DNA of 64,000 bases. Origin: Primorskyibacter sedentarius. Its GTDB lineage: Bacteria; Pseudomonadota; Alphaproteobacteria; Rhodobacterales; Rhodobacteraceae. The stretch lies in contig NZ_SLZU01000010.1 of NCBI RefSeq assembly GCF_004342065.1, forward strand, positions 62,001 through 126,000. The letters are read 5' to 3'. The notes below the pieces were generated by a model. It worked only from the letters and a program-made list of their open reading frames with translations, ran no database searches and was not told where the DNA came from. Shown one piece after another: positions 8,832 through 17,260 of this stretch. Position 1 is the first letter of the stretch; each line of letters opens with the position of its first letter. Both the position numbers and the translations under genes were made by a program.

Positions 8832-10379
8832 TTAGAACGTCAGATCGTAGGCGGACCCTCCGGCGACCTGAATGGTAATGTAATCCTCTGCAGCACCGTC
8901 AATCAGTGACCAAAGCCTGGTGCCTGTCGGGAGATGGGTGATGAAGGCTTCGGCAACATCAGCGGCGCCCGCCCAAGTGGTGTTGGCAAGCTGAATGAGA
9001 AAGTCGTCCCCCGTGGCGGCTCGGTCCCCGCCGAATAGCAGAACGTCACCCTCGGCCGCAGAATAGTCTTTCACCCAGTCGCGCCCATGGCTGGCTAGGC
9101 CGACGTGAAAGAACTTGTCAGCGCCACTGCCGCCTTTGAGCCGGTCAAACCCGAACCCACCGTTCAGGAAATCGTCACCCGGCCCGCCGGACACCTCGTC
9201 GGACAGCAGTCCGCCACTCAACACATCGTCGCCTTCCTGCCCGACAAGCACGTCCGCCCCAAAGCCGCCCAGCAAGGTGTCATTCCCGTCCATGCCATGG
9301 ATCCTGTCATTGCCATGGCCGCCATTCGCATAGTCGGCCCCCGCCCCGGCATAAACCACATCCCTCAGATCATCTGACGTCGCACCGCCTGTGATCCGGT
9401 CGTCCCCAGCGCCACCGTTGAGCGTATCCCGCCCGTCGCCACCTTCCAGCGTATCGTCGCCCGCAAGCGCAACCAGACGGTCGTCACCCGTATCCCCCGA
9501 CAGCTGTTCAGCCGCGTTGGTACCGCGCAAGATCAGGGGGTCCGCCGACGCGAGAATTCGTATTTCATCAAAGGTGAAAGTCTCGATCACCGAGGCAGAA
9601 CCCTCCCTACCGAACTGAAATGTTTCAATCCCACGCGCCGTGACGTGATCGAACTGACGATCGAAGAAGCTCATCGAGACCCCACCAGCCACCAGTGCAA
9701 ATTGCTCCACGTCCGAGCTGTCCCACGACGTTATGATCAGTGTGTCGCGCCCTTCGCCACCTTCAACGATTGCAAGGCCGCCGGAATAGTAGAACTCATC
9801 GTCACCGACGCCTCCATCCACATAAGGGTAAATCGATAGAGAGAACCGATCATCTTCGGAAATCGAAACTCCCGGGATACCGGCAAAATCAATTTCCACA
9901 TCGGGCGCAAGTGGATCCCCTGTCGGCACGCGACCTTCACCGGTAATCAACTCGTCAAACGCAGCCAAGTCCCGAGCGTCTTTGATTTCCGGCAGCTCTG
10001 CCCCGCCGATCGTAAAGACAGAGAACTGATACTCTTCTGCCGTCTCACGCCGAAACTCAAAGAGAGTTGACGTCTTGCCATCCCAGAACAATCGTCCAAG
10101 ATCGTAATCTTCCGATATCCCTGGATACTTCTGCAGCACATTATAGCCTGTCGACGCCCCATCAACTTGGTAGCCCAAGGTGATACCGTTCAGGGTATTG
10201 AGGTAAACATTCGGCACACGGTCGGATGGTGGATTAAGATCACTGATCATGTAGCTGAAGGACGCATCATACGTCGCGCTGACATCAACCAAAACAAAGT
10301 CGCGTGGCTCAATTCCTATGAAGGCGCCGTTTTCTACGTCGGCCCGCAATACAAAACCTTCAACCGAATAGGTCGTCAT
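8832..10379 (-). CDS. Hemolysin-type calcium-binding (RTX) repeat protein
   Basis: The 515-residue protein has no classical signal peptide, as expected for type I secretion. Residues about 1-280 are a non-repeat region; residues about 285-420 hold a run of GGxGxDxL nonapeptides (GGDGRDTL, GGAGDDRI, GGHGNDRI, GGFGADVL, GGPGDDFL, GGSGADKF) that bind calcium after export. The C-terminus ends in a hydrophobic SAYDLTF typical of RTX secretion signals. ATG 10379 is used because AGGGGCG lies at the right distance; a GTG at 10385 would add two residues. The N-terminal part shows no recognised enzyme motif. No ABC/HlyD exporter genes are nearby. It converges with the VPLPA-CTERM gene. Confidence 0.85.
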   Translation of the reverse strand: MTTYSVEGFVLRADVENGAFIGIEPRDFVLVDVSATYDASFSYMISDLNPPSDRVPNVYLNTLNGITLGYQVDGASTGYNVLQKYPGISEDYDLGRLFWDGKTSTLFEFRRETAEEYQFSVFTIGGAELPEIKDARDLAAFDELITGEGRVPTGDPLAPDVEIDFAGIPGVSISEDDRFSLSIYPYVDGGVGDDEFYYSGGLAIVEGGEGRDTLIITSWDSSDVEQFALVAGGVSMSFFDRQFDHVTARGIETFQFGREGSASVIETFTFDEIRILASADPLILRGTNAAEQLSGDTGDDRLVALAGDDTLEGGDGRDTLNGGAGDDRITGGATSDDLRDVVYAGAGADYANGGHGNDRIHGMDGNDTLLGGFGADVLVGQEGDDVLSGGLLSDEVSGGPGDDFLNGGFGFDRLKGGSGADKFFHVGLASHGRDWVKDYSAAEGDVLLFGGDRAATGDDFLIQLANTTWAGAADVAEAFITHLPTGTRLWSLIDGAAEDYITIQVAGGSAYDLTF

Positions 10380-10448
10380 TGACACTCGCCCCTTACACTG
10401 ACTTCTTTTAAATTATCGCCTTATCCCATCTTCGTGCGCGAAAAGAAA

Positions 10449-11621
10449 CTAGAGGCTCTCCAGCAAGCGCGGCGTCGGCCAGGCATCTGCGGGCAGGCCC
10501 AGTTTTTGCTGCATGTCCTGCACGGCAGAGCGGGTGTTTGCGCCCAGGATCCCGTCGATCTTGCCCACGTCGTAACCGCGTTGGGCCAGCTTTTCTTGAA
10601 GCTGCTTCATCTGTTCGCCCGAAAGGCCGGGTTCAGGAGTGCCTGCGGCATAGACCTGCGCGCCTTCCAGTCGGGTCGCGAAATAGGCGGCTGTCAGCAC
10701 GTAGACGAAGCTTTGATTCCACTCGAAATAGACGTTGAAATTCGGGTAGGCGATGAAGGCCGGGCCCTTGCTCCCCTGTGGTAGGATGATCTGCGCCGCA
10801 AGGTCGCTTGAGGCCAGTTCGCCCGCCCGCGCGCGGATGCCCATCGCCTGCCATTCAGCCACGCTGAGCGTCTTGTCCGTGCCGGTCAGGGACCAGTCGA
10901 GGTCCTTCGGAACGGTGACTTCCTGCAGCCACGGCTCCCCTGCCCGCCAGCCCAGACCGCGCAGCATCTTTGCCCCGGACAAGAGCGCATCGGGAGCAGA
11001 AGTCTTGAGCGTCACATGCCCGTCCCCATCCCCATCGACGCCATGTTCAAGGATGTCGCCGGGCAGCATCTGGACCATGCCGATCTCGCCAGCCCATGCG
11101 CCGGTCGTGGTCGCGGGGTCAAAGTCGCCCTTCTCATATAGCTCCAGCGCCGAGAATATCTGCGGGCGGAACAGCTGTGGCCTGCGGCAATCATGCGCCA
11201 AAGTGACCAGCGCATTTGCGGTGTTGAAGTCGCCCTGATAGTTTCCGTAATCCGTCTCGAACGCCCAGAACGCCAGCAAGACACCACGGTTGATGCCGTA
11301 TTCGGCCTCGATCCGGTCAAAGACAGCGGCGTGTTCCTGCGCCGCGCGCTTTCCGTTTTCGATACGGTTCTGGCTGATCAGGCGCCGCGAGAAATCGATG
11401 AAATCAAGCTGAAACACCCCTTGCGCGCGGTCTGCCTTGATGACGGCCGGGTCCAGCCGAACCGGTGCGAAAAAGCGCTCAACCACGCCCGAATCGTGCC
11501 CCATGGCGACGGCTTCGGTTTTCAGATCGGCCACGAAACCGGAGAAATCGCCGCCACATGCTGTCTGGGCAGAGACCGAACCAGCAGAAAGCACTGCCGC
11601 TGCGATGGTGGTGAAGCGCAT
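10449..11621 (-). CDS. Lytic murein transglycosylase, MltB-type with peptidoglycan-binding domain
   Basis: This 390-residue periplasmic enzyme cleaves the glycan strand of murein with 1,6-anhydro product formation. It has a signal peptide (MRFTTIAAAVLSAGSVSA), an SLT_2/MltB catalytic domain (about 25-320) with the proposed acid Glu122 in LLAFWAFETDYG, and a C-terminal peptidoglycan-binding domain (about 330-388, LAQRGYDVGKIDGILGANTRSAVQ). There is no lipobox after the signal (SAQTACGG does not fit), so it is probably soluble. It stands alone, with 69 bases to the RTX gene downstream. Confidence 0.92.
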   Translation of the reverse strand: MRFTTIAAAVLSAGSVSAQTACGGDFSGFVADLKTEAVAMGHDSGVVERFFAPVRLDPAVIKADRAQGVFQLDFIDFSRRLISQNRIENGKRAAQEHAAVFDRIEAEYGINRGVLLAFWAFETDYGNYQGDFNTANALVTLAHDCRRPQLFRPQIFSALELYEKGDFDPATTTGAWAGEIGMVQMLPGDILEHGVDGDGDGHVTLKTSAPDALLSGAKMLRGLGWRAGEPWLQEVTVPKDLDWSLTGTDKTLSVAEWQAMGIRARAGELASSDLAAQIILPQGSKGPAFIAYPNFNVYFEWNQSFVYVLTAAYFATRLEGAQVYAAGTPEPGLSGEQMKQLQEKLAQRGYDVGKIDGILGANTRSAVQDMQQKLGLPADAWPTPRLLESL

Positions 11622-11713
11622 TATTTCGTCCTCTTGTCAGACCCTTGCAGGCAAAGCGCCCGGTGCGGGCGCATATTTCGCCCGAAGGATATAATTGCCT
11701 CAGAGCGTCTTTT

Positions 11714-11737
11714 CACATAATGCAGGAGCATTATGTG
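11714..11737. repeat. Perfect AT-rich inverted repeat
   Basis: CACATAATGC (11714-11723) and GCATTATGTG (11728-11737) form a perfect 10-bp inverted repeat around AGGA. It lies 93 bases upstream of the transglycosylase start (minus strand) and 120 bases upstream of the receiver-like gene (plus strand). There is no U-tract, so an operator seems more likely than a terminator. Confidence 0.6.
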
Positions 11738-11856
11738 GATCCTTGAGCGGATTCACGCTTTGGACACGAAGTTTACGCTGACGTTAACCATTTGTTATGA
11801 TCAAACCTTTCAGATTACCCGCAGAGGCGGCGCGGGAGCAGTGCCGGAGTGTATGA

Positions 11857-12225
11857 ATGAATGTGCTTATTGTTGAAAGCAAAGCTGAGCTTGGAAAGAT
11901 TTGGAAAAGTCATCTTGAACGATTGGGCGCCGAGGTCTGGCTTGTCACAACACAGGACGATGCGGTTAACCTGCTGAGAACCGTAGAGTTGGATGTGCTT
12001 GTGCTGGACCTGGTGATTGACGACGGAAGCGCCATGGCCATTGCAGATTTCGCAAGCTACCGCCAGCCAAAGGCCAAGGCAATTTTCGTTACGAACACGT
12101 CCTTCTTCTCGGACGGGTCGATTTTCCAGCATTGCTCCAATGCTTGTGCTTACCTTCAAAGCGAAACGCCGCCAGATGATCTGGCGGCGATGGTCGAGCA
12201 CTACGGCCGGAACGAACAGAATTAA
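11857..12225 (+). CDS. Degenerate response-regulator receiver domain protein
   Basis: The 122-residue protein is a single CheY-like receiver fold. The phospho-acceptor Asp51 (VLVLDLVIDDGSA) and Thr79 (AIFVTNTSFF) are kept. Of the usual N-terminal acidic pair only Glu7 remains (LIVESK), and the conserved Lys before the last helix is missing (AYLQSETPP, 98-106). It may therefore act as a phosphate-independent or altered-signal receiver. There is no output domain and no kinase gene next to it. The ATG follows CGGAG by 9 bases. The stop codon overlaps that of the convergent GST gene by four bases. Confidence 0.75.
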   Translation: MNVLIVESKAELGKIWKSHLERLGAEVWLVTTQDDAVNLLRTVELDVLVLDLVIDDGSAMAIADFASYRQPKAKAIFVTNTSFFSDGSIFQHCSNACAYLQSETPPDDLAAMVEHYGRNEQN

Positions 12226-13211
12226 GCGGCGCTGAGCCTTTCGCGGTTTGGCGCTGCATGGAAATCCGGGTCCGCGGTGATCGGCACGATCCGGTGCGGA
12301 TTGATGGTGTCGTGGCTGTAGTAGTAATGGTGCACGATATGGTCGAAGTTGACCGTCTCGGCGACGCCGGGCCATTGGTACAGCTCGCGGACATAGGCCC
12401 ACAGGTTGGGGTAGTCCACGATCCGCTGCCGGTTACACTTGAAATGCGTATGATAGACCTTGTCGAACCGCACCAGCGTGGTGAAAAGGCGCCAGTCTGC
12501 CTCGGTGATCCGGTCCCCCATCAGGTAGCGGTTGCGCGACAGGATGTCCTCGATCCAGTCGAGACTGTCGAACAGGGGATGCACGGCCTCGTCATAGGCC
12601 TCTTGCGAAGTGGCGAAACCGGCCTTGTAGACGCCGTTATTGACCGTGTCGTAGATCCGCGCGTTCACCGGCTCGATCGGGGCGCGCAGATGTTCGGGCC
12701 AGTAATCATCGTGATTGCCAGTGACCTCGTTGAAGGCGCTGTTGAACATGCGGATGATCTCCGCGCTTTCGTTCGACACGATAGTTTCGCGCTCGATGTC
12801 CCAGAGGACAGGCACCGTCACCCGACCCGTCATGTCCGGTTTGGCCTTGAGGTAGATCTCTCGCAGGAATGTCGCGCCGTAGAGCTTGTCACCGGTGGCA
12901 CCGGGGAAGGCGGATTTCAGCTCCCACCCGTCGGACAACATGTCGGGATCGACGACGCTGACGCCGATGTGATCCGTCAGACCTATCAAAGCACGGAAGA
13001 TGAGCGCGCGATGCGCCCAGGGGCAAGCATAAGAGACGTAGAGGTGGTACCGCCCCGACTCTGCCTTGAAACCGCCCTCGCCGCTTGGTCCGGCACTGCC
13101 ATCCGCGGTCACCCAGTTGCGAAAGCTCGCCTCGGAGCGGACAAATTTGCCCCCGCTGGATTTGGTATCGTACCATTGGTCTTGCCAGTTTCCATCGACC
13201 AGAAGGCCCAT
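12222..13211 (-). CDS. Xi-class glutathione S-transferase / glutathionyl-hydroquinone reductase
   Basis: The 329-residue product matches the ECM4/YqjG family, which reduces glutathionyl-hydroquinones using glutathione. The catalytic cysteine is Cys63 in YACPWAHRALIF. The long N-terminal lead (about 50 residues with GKFVRSEASFRNWV) and an all-alpha C-terminal domain with YLMGDRITEADWRLFTTL are typical. Its 3' end overlaps the receiver gene on the other strand by four bases. Glutathione for this enzyme would come from the glutamate-cysteine ligase at 37922. Physiological substrates are unknown. Confidence 0.9.
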   Translation of the reverse strand: MGLLVDGNWQDQWYDTKSSGGKFVRSEASFRNWVTADGSAGPSGEGGFKAESGRYHLYVSYACPWAHRALIFRALIGLTDHIGVSVVDPDMLSDGWELKSAFPGATGDKLYGATFLREIYLKAKPDMTGRVTVPVLWDIERETIVSNESAEIIRMFNSAFNEVTGNHDDYWPEHLRAPIEPVNARIYDTVNNGVYKAGFATSQEAYDEAVHPLFDSLDWIEDILSRNRYLMGDRITEADWRLFTTLVRFDKVYHTHFKCNRQRIVDYPNLWAYVRELYQWPGVAETVNFDHIVHHYYYSHDTINPHRIVPITADPDFHAAPNRERLSAA

Positions 13212-13366
13212 TTCCCTACTCCTGCTTGCTGCGTTGTCGGGGAATTTAGCGCTTCACGCAGATCAGGGAAGGCCGATGGGCGCGCAGGATTTGTGCGGAC
13301 ACGAACAGAAACAGGGGTCCGCCCACGTTTTCCGCAAAGATGTGCACATCCGCAAGTCTGCGCCGA

Positions 13367-13387
13367 CCCGGCCGGATAGGGGCCGGG
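13367..13387. terminator. GC hairpin downstream of the patB-like gene
   Basis: CCCGGCC (13367-13373) and GGCCGGG (13381-13387) form a perfect 7-bp stem with a 7-base loop, 19 bases after the end of the minus-strand aminotransferase gene. No T-tract follows on either strand, so termination is only a possibility. Confidence 0.3.
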
Positions 13388-13405
13388 GCGGCGTGTCCAT
13401 GTGCG

Positions 13406-14584
13406 CTATTGCAGGTCCGAGAAGGCCTCTTGCAGCCGCGCGCCCGCCATGTCGACGCGGGCATGCTGCGTCGCAAGGTTGAACCGCAGGAAGGTCTCCC
13501 CCCCCTGACCGAAGGCCGGGCCGGGGCTGGCCGCGATGCGCGCGCGCCCCTTCACGCGTTCCTCCACCTCTGCAAAGCTCATACCGGTGCCCGAGAAATC
13601 CACCCAGGCCAGATAGGTGGACTCCAATGGCAGGGACCTCACGCCGGGGATCGCGTTGATCATCGTGTCAAAGGTTTCGCGGTTGCGATTGAGATGGGCG
13701 ACCTGCGCATCAACCCACGCGGCGCCTTCGGGTGAGTAGGCGGCTGTGACCATCTCCACGCCAAGGCGGTTGCTGCTGAGGTCAAGCGCCTTCATCCGTT
13801 TGAGCATGGCGTCGCGAAGCGCGGCGTCGGGGATAATCATGTTTCCCGTACGCTGGCCCGCAATATTGAATGTCTTGGACGCGGCGGTCAGCACGACCAG
13901 CCTGTCACGAGCCTCCGGTGCGGCCACGTTCAATGGCACGAAGCGGTGTCCCGGCATGATCAGATCGTGATGCACCTCGTCCGACAACAGGATCAGGTCG
14001 TTGGCACGCGCAAATTCCGCCACGGCGCGCAATTCATCGGCGGACCAGATCCGGCCCGAGGGGTTTTGCGGTGAACACCAGATCAGCATCTTCTCGGCGC
14101 CGGTCAACTGCGCCTGCGCGGCGTCCAGATCAATCTCGTAGCGCGTATCGGCAAGGACGAGCGGGATCTCCCTCACCTGACGCCCGGCGCGTTCGATCTT
14201 GTTGGCGAATTCGTGATAAACCGGCGAGAAGATGACGACGCTGTCACCCGGATCGGTATAGACATCCAGACAAAGTCCGATGGCATTGCCAAGCCCCGCG
14301 CTCGTCAGGATCCAGTCGGGATCGATCTTCCATCCGTGGCGATGCTCCATCCACCAGCAGATCGCGTTGTGATAGTCGCTGTCGTCGAAGAAATACCCGA
14401 AGATGCCGGGATCGGCTGCGGCGCGCACGGCCTCGATGACGCAGGGCGCGGTGGGATAGTCCGAATCTGCGGTCCACATCGCCAGACCATCATCGGACGA
14501 AACCCCGAAAAGAGGCTCCATCGCGTCCCATTTTGAAGAGTGGGTCCCGCGGCGATCGATGAGACGGTCGAAATTGGCAAGCAT
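13406..14584 (-). CDS. PatB/MalY-type PLP-dependent C-S lyase / aminotransferase
   Basis: The 392-residue fold-type I PLP enzyme starts NFDRLIDRRGTHSSKWD, a hallmark of the MalY/PatB cystathionine beta-lyase group rather than general aminotransferases. The PLP lysine is Lys237 in TAASKTFNIAG; the Asp and His of LLSDEVHHDL and the Arg near the C-terminus (ETFLRFNLAT) are present. The expected reaction is beta-elimination of cystathionine or cysteine conjugates to a thiol, pyruvate and ammonia. Together with the neighbouring glutathione-transferase-like gene it could process sulfur conjugates, but that is inference. Length is normal. Confidence 0.87.
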   Translation of the reverse strand: MLANFDRLIDRRGTHSSKWDAMEPLFGVSSDDGLAMWTADSDYPTAPCVIEAVRAAADPGIFGYFFDDSDYHNAICWWMEHRHGWKIDPDWILTSAGLGNAIGLCLDVYTDPGDSVVIFSPVYHEFANKIERAGRQVREIPLVLADTRYEIDLDAAQAQLTGAEKMLIWCSPQNPSGRIWSADELRAVAEFARANDLILLSDEVHHDLIMPGHRFVPLNVAAPEARDRLVVLTAASKTFNIAGQRTGNMIIPDAALRDAMLKRMKALDLSSNRLGVEMVTAAYSPEGAAWVDAQVAHLNRNRETFDTMINAIPGVRSLPLESTYLAWVDFSGTGMSFAEVEERVKGRARIAASPGPAFGQGGETFLRFNLATQHARVDMAGARLQEAFSDLQ

Positions 14585-14706
14585 CTACAGCTCCTTCAGG
14601 TGTATTTCGGCGTAACGGGCACAGGTGCGCGCGACCTGTCGGACGCTAGCCTATTGCGGCCCGAGTGCAAGCACCGGATATTGCGCCTTTGCGTCTCATC
14701 CCCTAA

Positions 14707-15234
14707 ATGACTGCCATGAAACGGCCTATTCTCATACACCCCGATCCGCGCCTGAAGAAGGTCTGCAAACCCGTCGCCGATATCTCGGACGAGCTGCGCG
14801 TGCTTGCAGACGACATGCTGGAAACCATGTATGACGCGCCGGGCATCGGGCTTGCCGCGCCCCAGATCGGTATTCTGGACCGGCTGATCGTGCTGGATTG
14901 CGTCAAGGAAGAGGGCGCGGCCCCCCAGCCCCTTGTCATGTTCAACCCCGAGATTCTGGCAAGCTCGGACGATCTGAACGTCTATGAGGAAGGCTGTTTG
15001 TCCATCCCTGACCAATATGCCGAGATCGAGCGCCCGCGAGAGGTGCGTGTCGGCTGGCTGGACCGTGACGGCAACCCGCAGGAACAGGGCTTTGACGGGC
15101 TTTGGGCGACCTGCGTGCAGCACGAGATCGACCACCTTGAGGGCAAGCTCTTCATCGATTACCTCAAGCCCCTTCGGCGCCAGATGATCACGCGCAAGAT
15201 GCAGAAGCTGAAACGCGAGAAGGCCCGCGCGTGA
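14707..15234 (+). CDS. def: Peptide deformylase (active form)
   Basis: Peptide deformylase removes the N-formyl group from nascent proteins. All three motifs are intact: GIGLAAPQ (residues 46-53), EGCLSIP (95-101, metal ligand Cys97) and QHEIDHL (138-144, His139, catalytic Glu140, His143). The 175-residue length is normal. The in-frame ATG at 14716 (MKRPILIHPDPRL) is an alternative start. The stop overlaps the GTG of a second, degenerate deformylase gene by four bases, and fmt follows, so formylation and deformylation genes are co-transcribed. Confidence 0.95.
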   Translation: MTAMKRPILIHPDPRLKKVCKPVADISDELRVLADDMLETMYDAPGIGLAAPQIGILDRLIVLDCVKEEGAAPQPLVMFNPEILASSDDLNVYEEGCLSIPDQYAEIERPREVRVGWLDRDGNPQEQGFDGLWATCVQHEIDHLEGKLFIDYLKPLRRQMITRKMQKLKREKARA

Positions 15235-15728
15235 CCGTTCGCCGCTGCCTTCCCTGGCCCGACAAGCGCCTGCGGACCCCGGCAGCCCCGGTCGGGTCCA
15301 TCACTGACGATATCCGCGCCCATTGGCAGGACATGATCGACACGATGGAGGCAATGCCGGGCGTGGGCCTTGGCGCCCCGCAGATCGGCGTGATGTTGCG
15401 GCTGGCCGTGGTCGATGCGTCGGAAACACGCGGTCAGGCGGCGCGTATGGCCAATCCGGAGGTGCTGCATGCCTCCACCCAGCCGCGCGAGCATGAAGAG
15501 GCGAGCCCGAACCTGCCGGGGGTGTCGGCCAGGATCACCCGTCCACGCGCCGTGACGGTCCGGTTTCTGAATGCCGAAGGCGCGATTGAAGAGCGTGATT
15601 TCGTCGGGCTTTGGGCGACCTCGGTGCAGCACCAGATCGACCATCTGAACGGTCGGATGTATTTTGATCGCCTGAGCAAGGTGAAACGGGATGTTCTGCT
15701 TCGCAAGGCGCGCAAGCTCGGCCGGTAG
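15231..15728 (+). CDS. Degenerate peptide deformylase paralogue, probably inactive
   Basis: The 165-residue protein is clearly a deformylase fold: GVGLGAPQ (44-51) and a C-terminal QHQIDHL (133-139). However, the metal-ligand motif EGCLS is changed to EASPNLP (90-96), with Ser92 where the zinc/iron-binding Cys should be, and the HExxH helix reads HQIDH, with Gln135 in place of the catalytic Glu. Both changes should abolish deformylase activity. The reading frame is intact and lies in the def-fmt operon with a GTGA overlap, so it looks maintained rather than decaying. It may have become a binding or regulatory protein. Confidence 0.88.
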   Translation: MTVRRCLPWPDKRLRTPAAPVGSITDDIRAHWQDMIDTMEAMPGVGLGAPQIGVMLRLAVVDASETRGQAARMANPEVLHASTQPREHEEASPNLPGVSARITRPRAVTVRFLNAEGAIEERDFVGLWATSVQHQIDHLNGRMYFDRLSKVKRDVLLRKARKLGR

Positions 15729-15806
15729 GACAAAACCCGGAACTGGGGCTGGCGACCGGCCTCAGCTCTTCCGGAGCGGCGTTGCCAAGTTAAAGGAGTG
15801 ATCAGC

Positions 15807-16718
15807 ATGCGGATCGTGTTCATGGGCTCGCCCGAGTTTTCGGTGCCGGTGCTGGATGCCCTTGTCAGTGGCGGTCACGACATCGCCTGCGTCTATTGCC
15901 AGCCGCCGCGCCCGGCCGGTCGGGGCAAGAAAGATCGCCCGACCCCGGTTCACGCCCGCGCGGCCGAACTGGCGCTGCCGGTCAGGCACCCGGCCAGCCT
16001 GAAATCCGGCGAGGAGCAGGCGAAATTCGCGGCGCTAGAGGCGGATGTCGCGGTGGTCGTGGCCTATGGGCTCATTCTTCCGCAGGCGGTACTGGATGCG
16101 CCGCGGCATGGCTGCCTGAACATTCACGCCTCGCTTTTGCCCCGCTGGCGGGGGGCTGCGCCGATCCATCGTGCGATCATGGCAGGCGACGCGGAAACCG
16201 GCATCTGCATCATGCAGATGGGGGCAGGTCTGGACACCGGGCCGGTGCTGCTGCGCCGCGCCACGCCTATTGGTGCCGAGGAAACAACGGGCGAATTGCA
16301 CGACCGCCTGTCAAAAATAGGCGCCAAAGCCATTGCCGAGGCCTTGGCCAACCTGCCCAACCTCGCGCCGGAACCGCAGCCCGAAGAAGGCGTCACCTAT
16401 GCCAGCAAGATCGACAAGGCCGAGGCGGCGATCGATTGGACCCTTCCCGCCGAGGAGGTCAGTCGCCTGATCCGGGGGCTGGCGCCTTTCCCGGGGGCCT
16501 GGACCACGGTTGAGGGCGAGCGGATCAAGCTGCTGGGTGCAACGCTGGTGGCAGGCGAAGGCCCCGCCGGGACGACCCTGGATGATGCGTTCACAGTGGC
16601 ATGCGGGAGCGGCGCGCTGCGCGTCACCCGTGCGCAACGGGCGGGCAAGGGCGCGCAGGACGTCGGGACATTCCTGCGCGGCAACCCTATTCCCGCCGAC
16701 ACACAGCTAGGAGGCTGA
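15807..16718 (+). CDS. fmt: Methionyl-tRNA formyltransferase
   Basis: Fmt formylates initiator Met-tRNA using 10-formyltetrahydrofolate. The 303-residue protein has the hydrolase-type formyltransferase domain with catalytic Asn105, His107 ([18 protein letters not shown]) and Asp143 (GLDTGPVLL), then a C-terminal OB-type tRNA-binding domain from about 205. ATG 15807 is preferred over the GTG at 15798 because AAGGAG lies 8 bases upstream of it, and that GTG overlaps the ribosome site. The two deformylase genes are directly upstream, matching the usual def-fmt pairing. Confidence 0.95.
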   Translation: MRIVFMGSPEFSVPVLDALVSGGHDIACVYCQPPRPAGRGKKDRPTPVHARAAELALPVRHPASLKSGEEQAKFAALEADVAVVVAYGLILPQAVLDAPRHGCLNIHASLLPRWRGAAPIHRAIMAGDAETGICIMQMGAGLDTGPVLLRRATPIGAEETTGELHDRLSKIGAKAIAEALANLPNLAPEPQPEEGVTYASKIDKAEAAIDWTLPAEEVSRLIRGLAPFPGAWTTVEGERIKLLGATLVAGEGPAGTTLDDAFTVACGSGALRVTRAQRAGKGAQDVGTFLRGNPIPADTQLGG

Positions 16719-16723
16719 CACCC

Positions 16724-16960
16724 ATGTTTCCCACCATGATCGGCACTGTCGTTATCGCGGGGATCGTCGGATATGTGTCCGAACGCACCGGCTTTACCCA
16801 TAATGGCATCCTTCAAAGCATCATCATCTGTATCGGCGGCGCGTTTCTTGCCTATTTCGTGCGGCTTATGTTCGGGATCGGTTTCGGCTCTCCGGGGCTG
16901 AACGCCCTTGCATCTTCGATCGGGGCGCTCATCATCGTCCCGACCCACTGGCGCAAATAG
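16724..16960 (+). CDS. Small membrane protein, GlsB/YeaQ/YmgE-like
   Basis: This 78-residue protein begins after a strong AGGAGG ribosome site five bases past the fmt stop. It has hydrophobic segments at about 3-18, 30-50 and 58-73, with a glycine-rich middle, resembling the GlsB/YeaQ/YmgE (transglycosylase-associated) small membrane proteins, though the match is loose. Its role is unknown; members are often stress-induced. It is followed 10 bases later by a second 78-residue membrane protein of similar design. Confidence 0.6.
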   Translation: MFPTMIGTVVIAGIVGYVSERTGFTHNGILQSIIICIGGAFLAYFVRLMFGIGFGSPGLNALASSIGALIIVPTHWRK

Positions 16961-16970
16961 GACAGAGCGA

Positions 16971-17207
16971 ATGCCCGTTGTCTGGCTGATCATCATTGGT
17001 GCCGCCGCAGGGTTCCTGGCGACGCGGCTGATGCGTCTTGAAACGGACGTGATCACCACGGTTGTCATCGGCATGGCCGGGGCCGTGATCGGCGGGCTTG
17101 TCCTGAGGTTTCTGCTGGTCGTCTCTGGCGCATTGGCCGGCCTTGTCGGGGCCGTTCTGGGGGCAATGCTGCTGATCTGGCTCTGGCGGACGTATTTCCG
17201 GAAGTAA
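16971..17207 (+). CDS. Small membrane protein, GlsB/YeaQ/YmgE-like (second of a pair)
   Basis: The 78-residue protein has three hydrophobic stretches: VVWLIIIGAAAGFLA, a Gly/Ala-rich IGMAGAVIGGLVLRFLLVV, and LVGAVLGAMLLIWLW, ending RTYFRK. The pattern (short helix, ARG-like turn, GMxGAxIGG) fits GlsB/YeaQ/YmgE better than its upstream neighbour does. It starts at ATG 16971 with GAGCGA upstream and probably shares a transcript with def-fmt. It converges with the TRIC-like gene 53 bases on. Confidence 0.65.
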   Translation: MPVVWLIIIGAAAGFLATRLMRLETDVITTVVIGMAGAVIGGLVLRFLLVVSGALAGLVGAVLGAMLLIWLWRTYFRK

Positions 17208-17260
17208 CGGTCGGAACCGACCTGCTTGCCCAGTCACTCAGTATCAGTCCCGCTGGGCAT

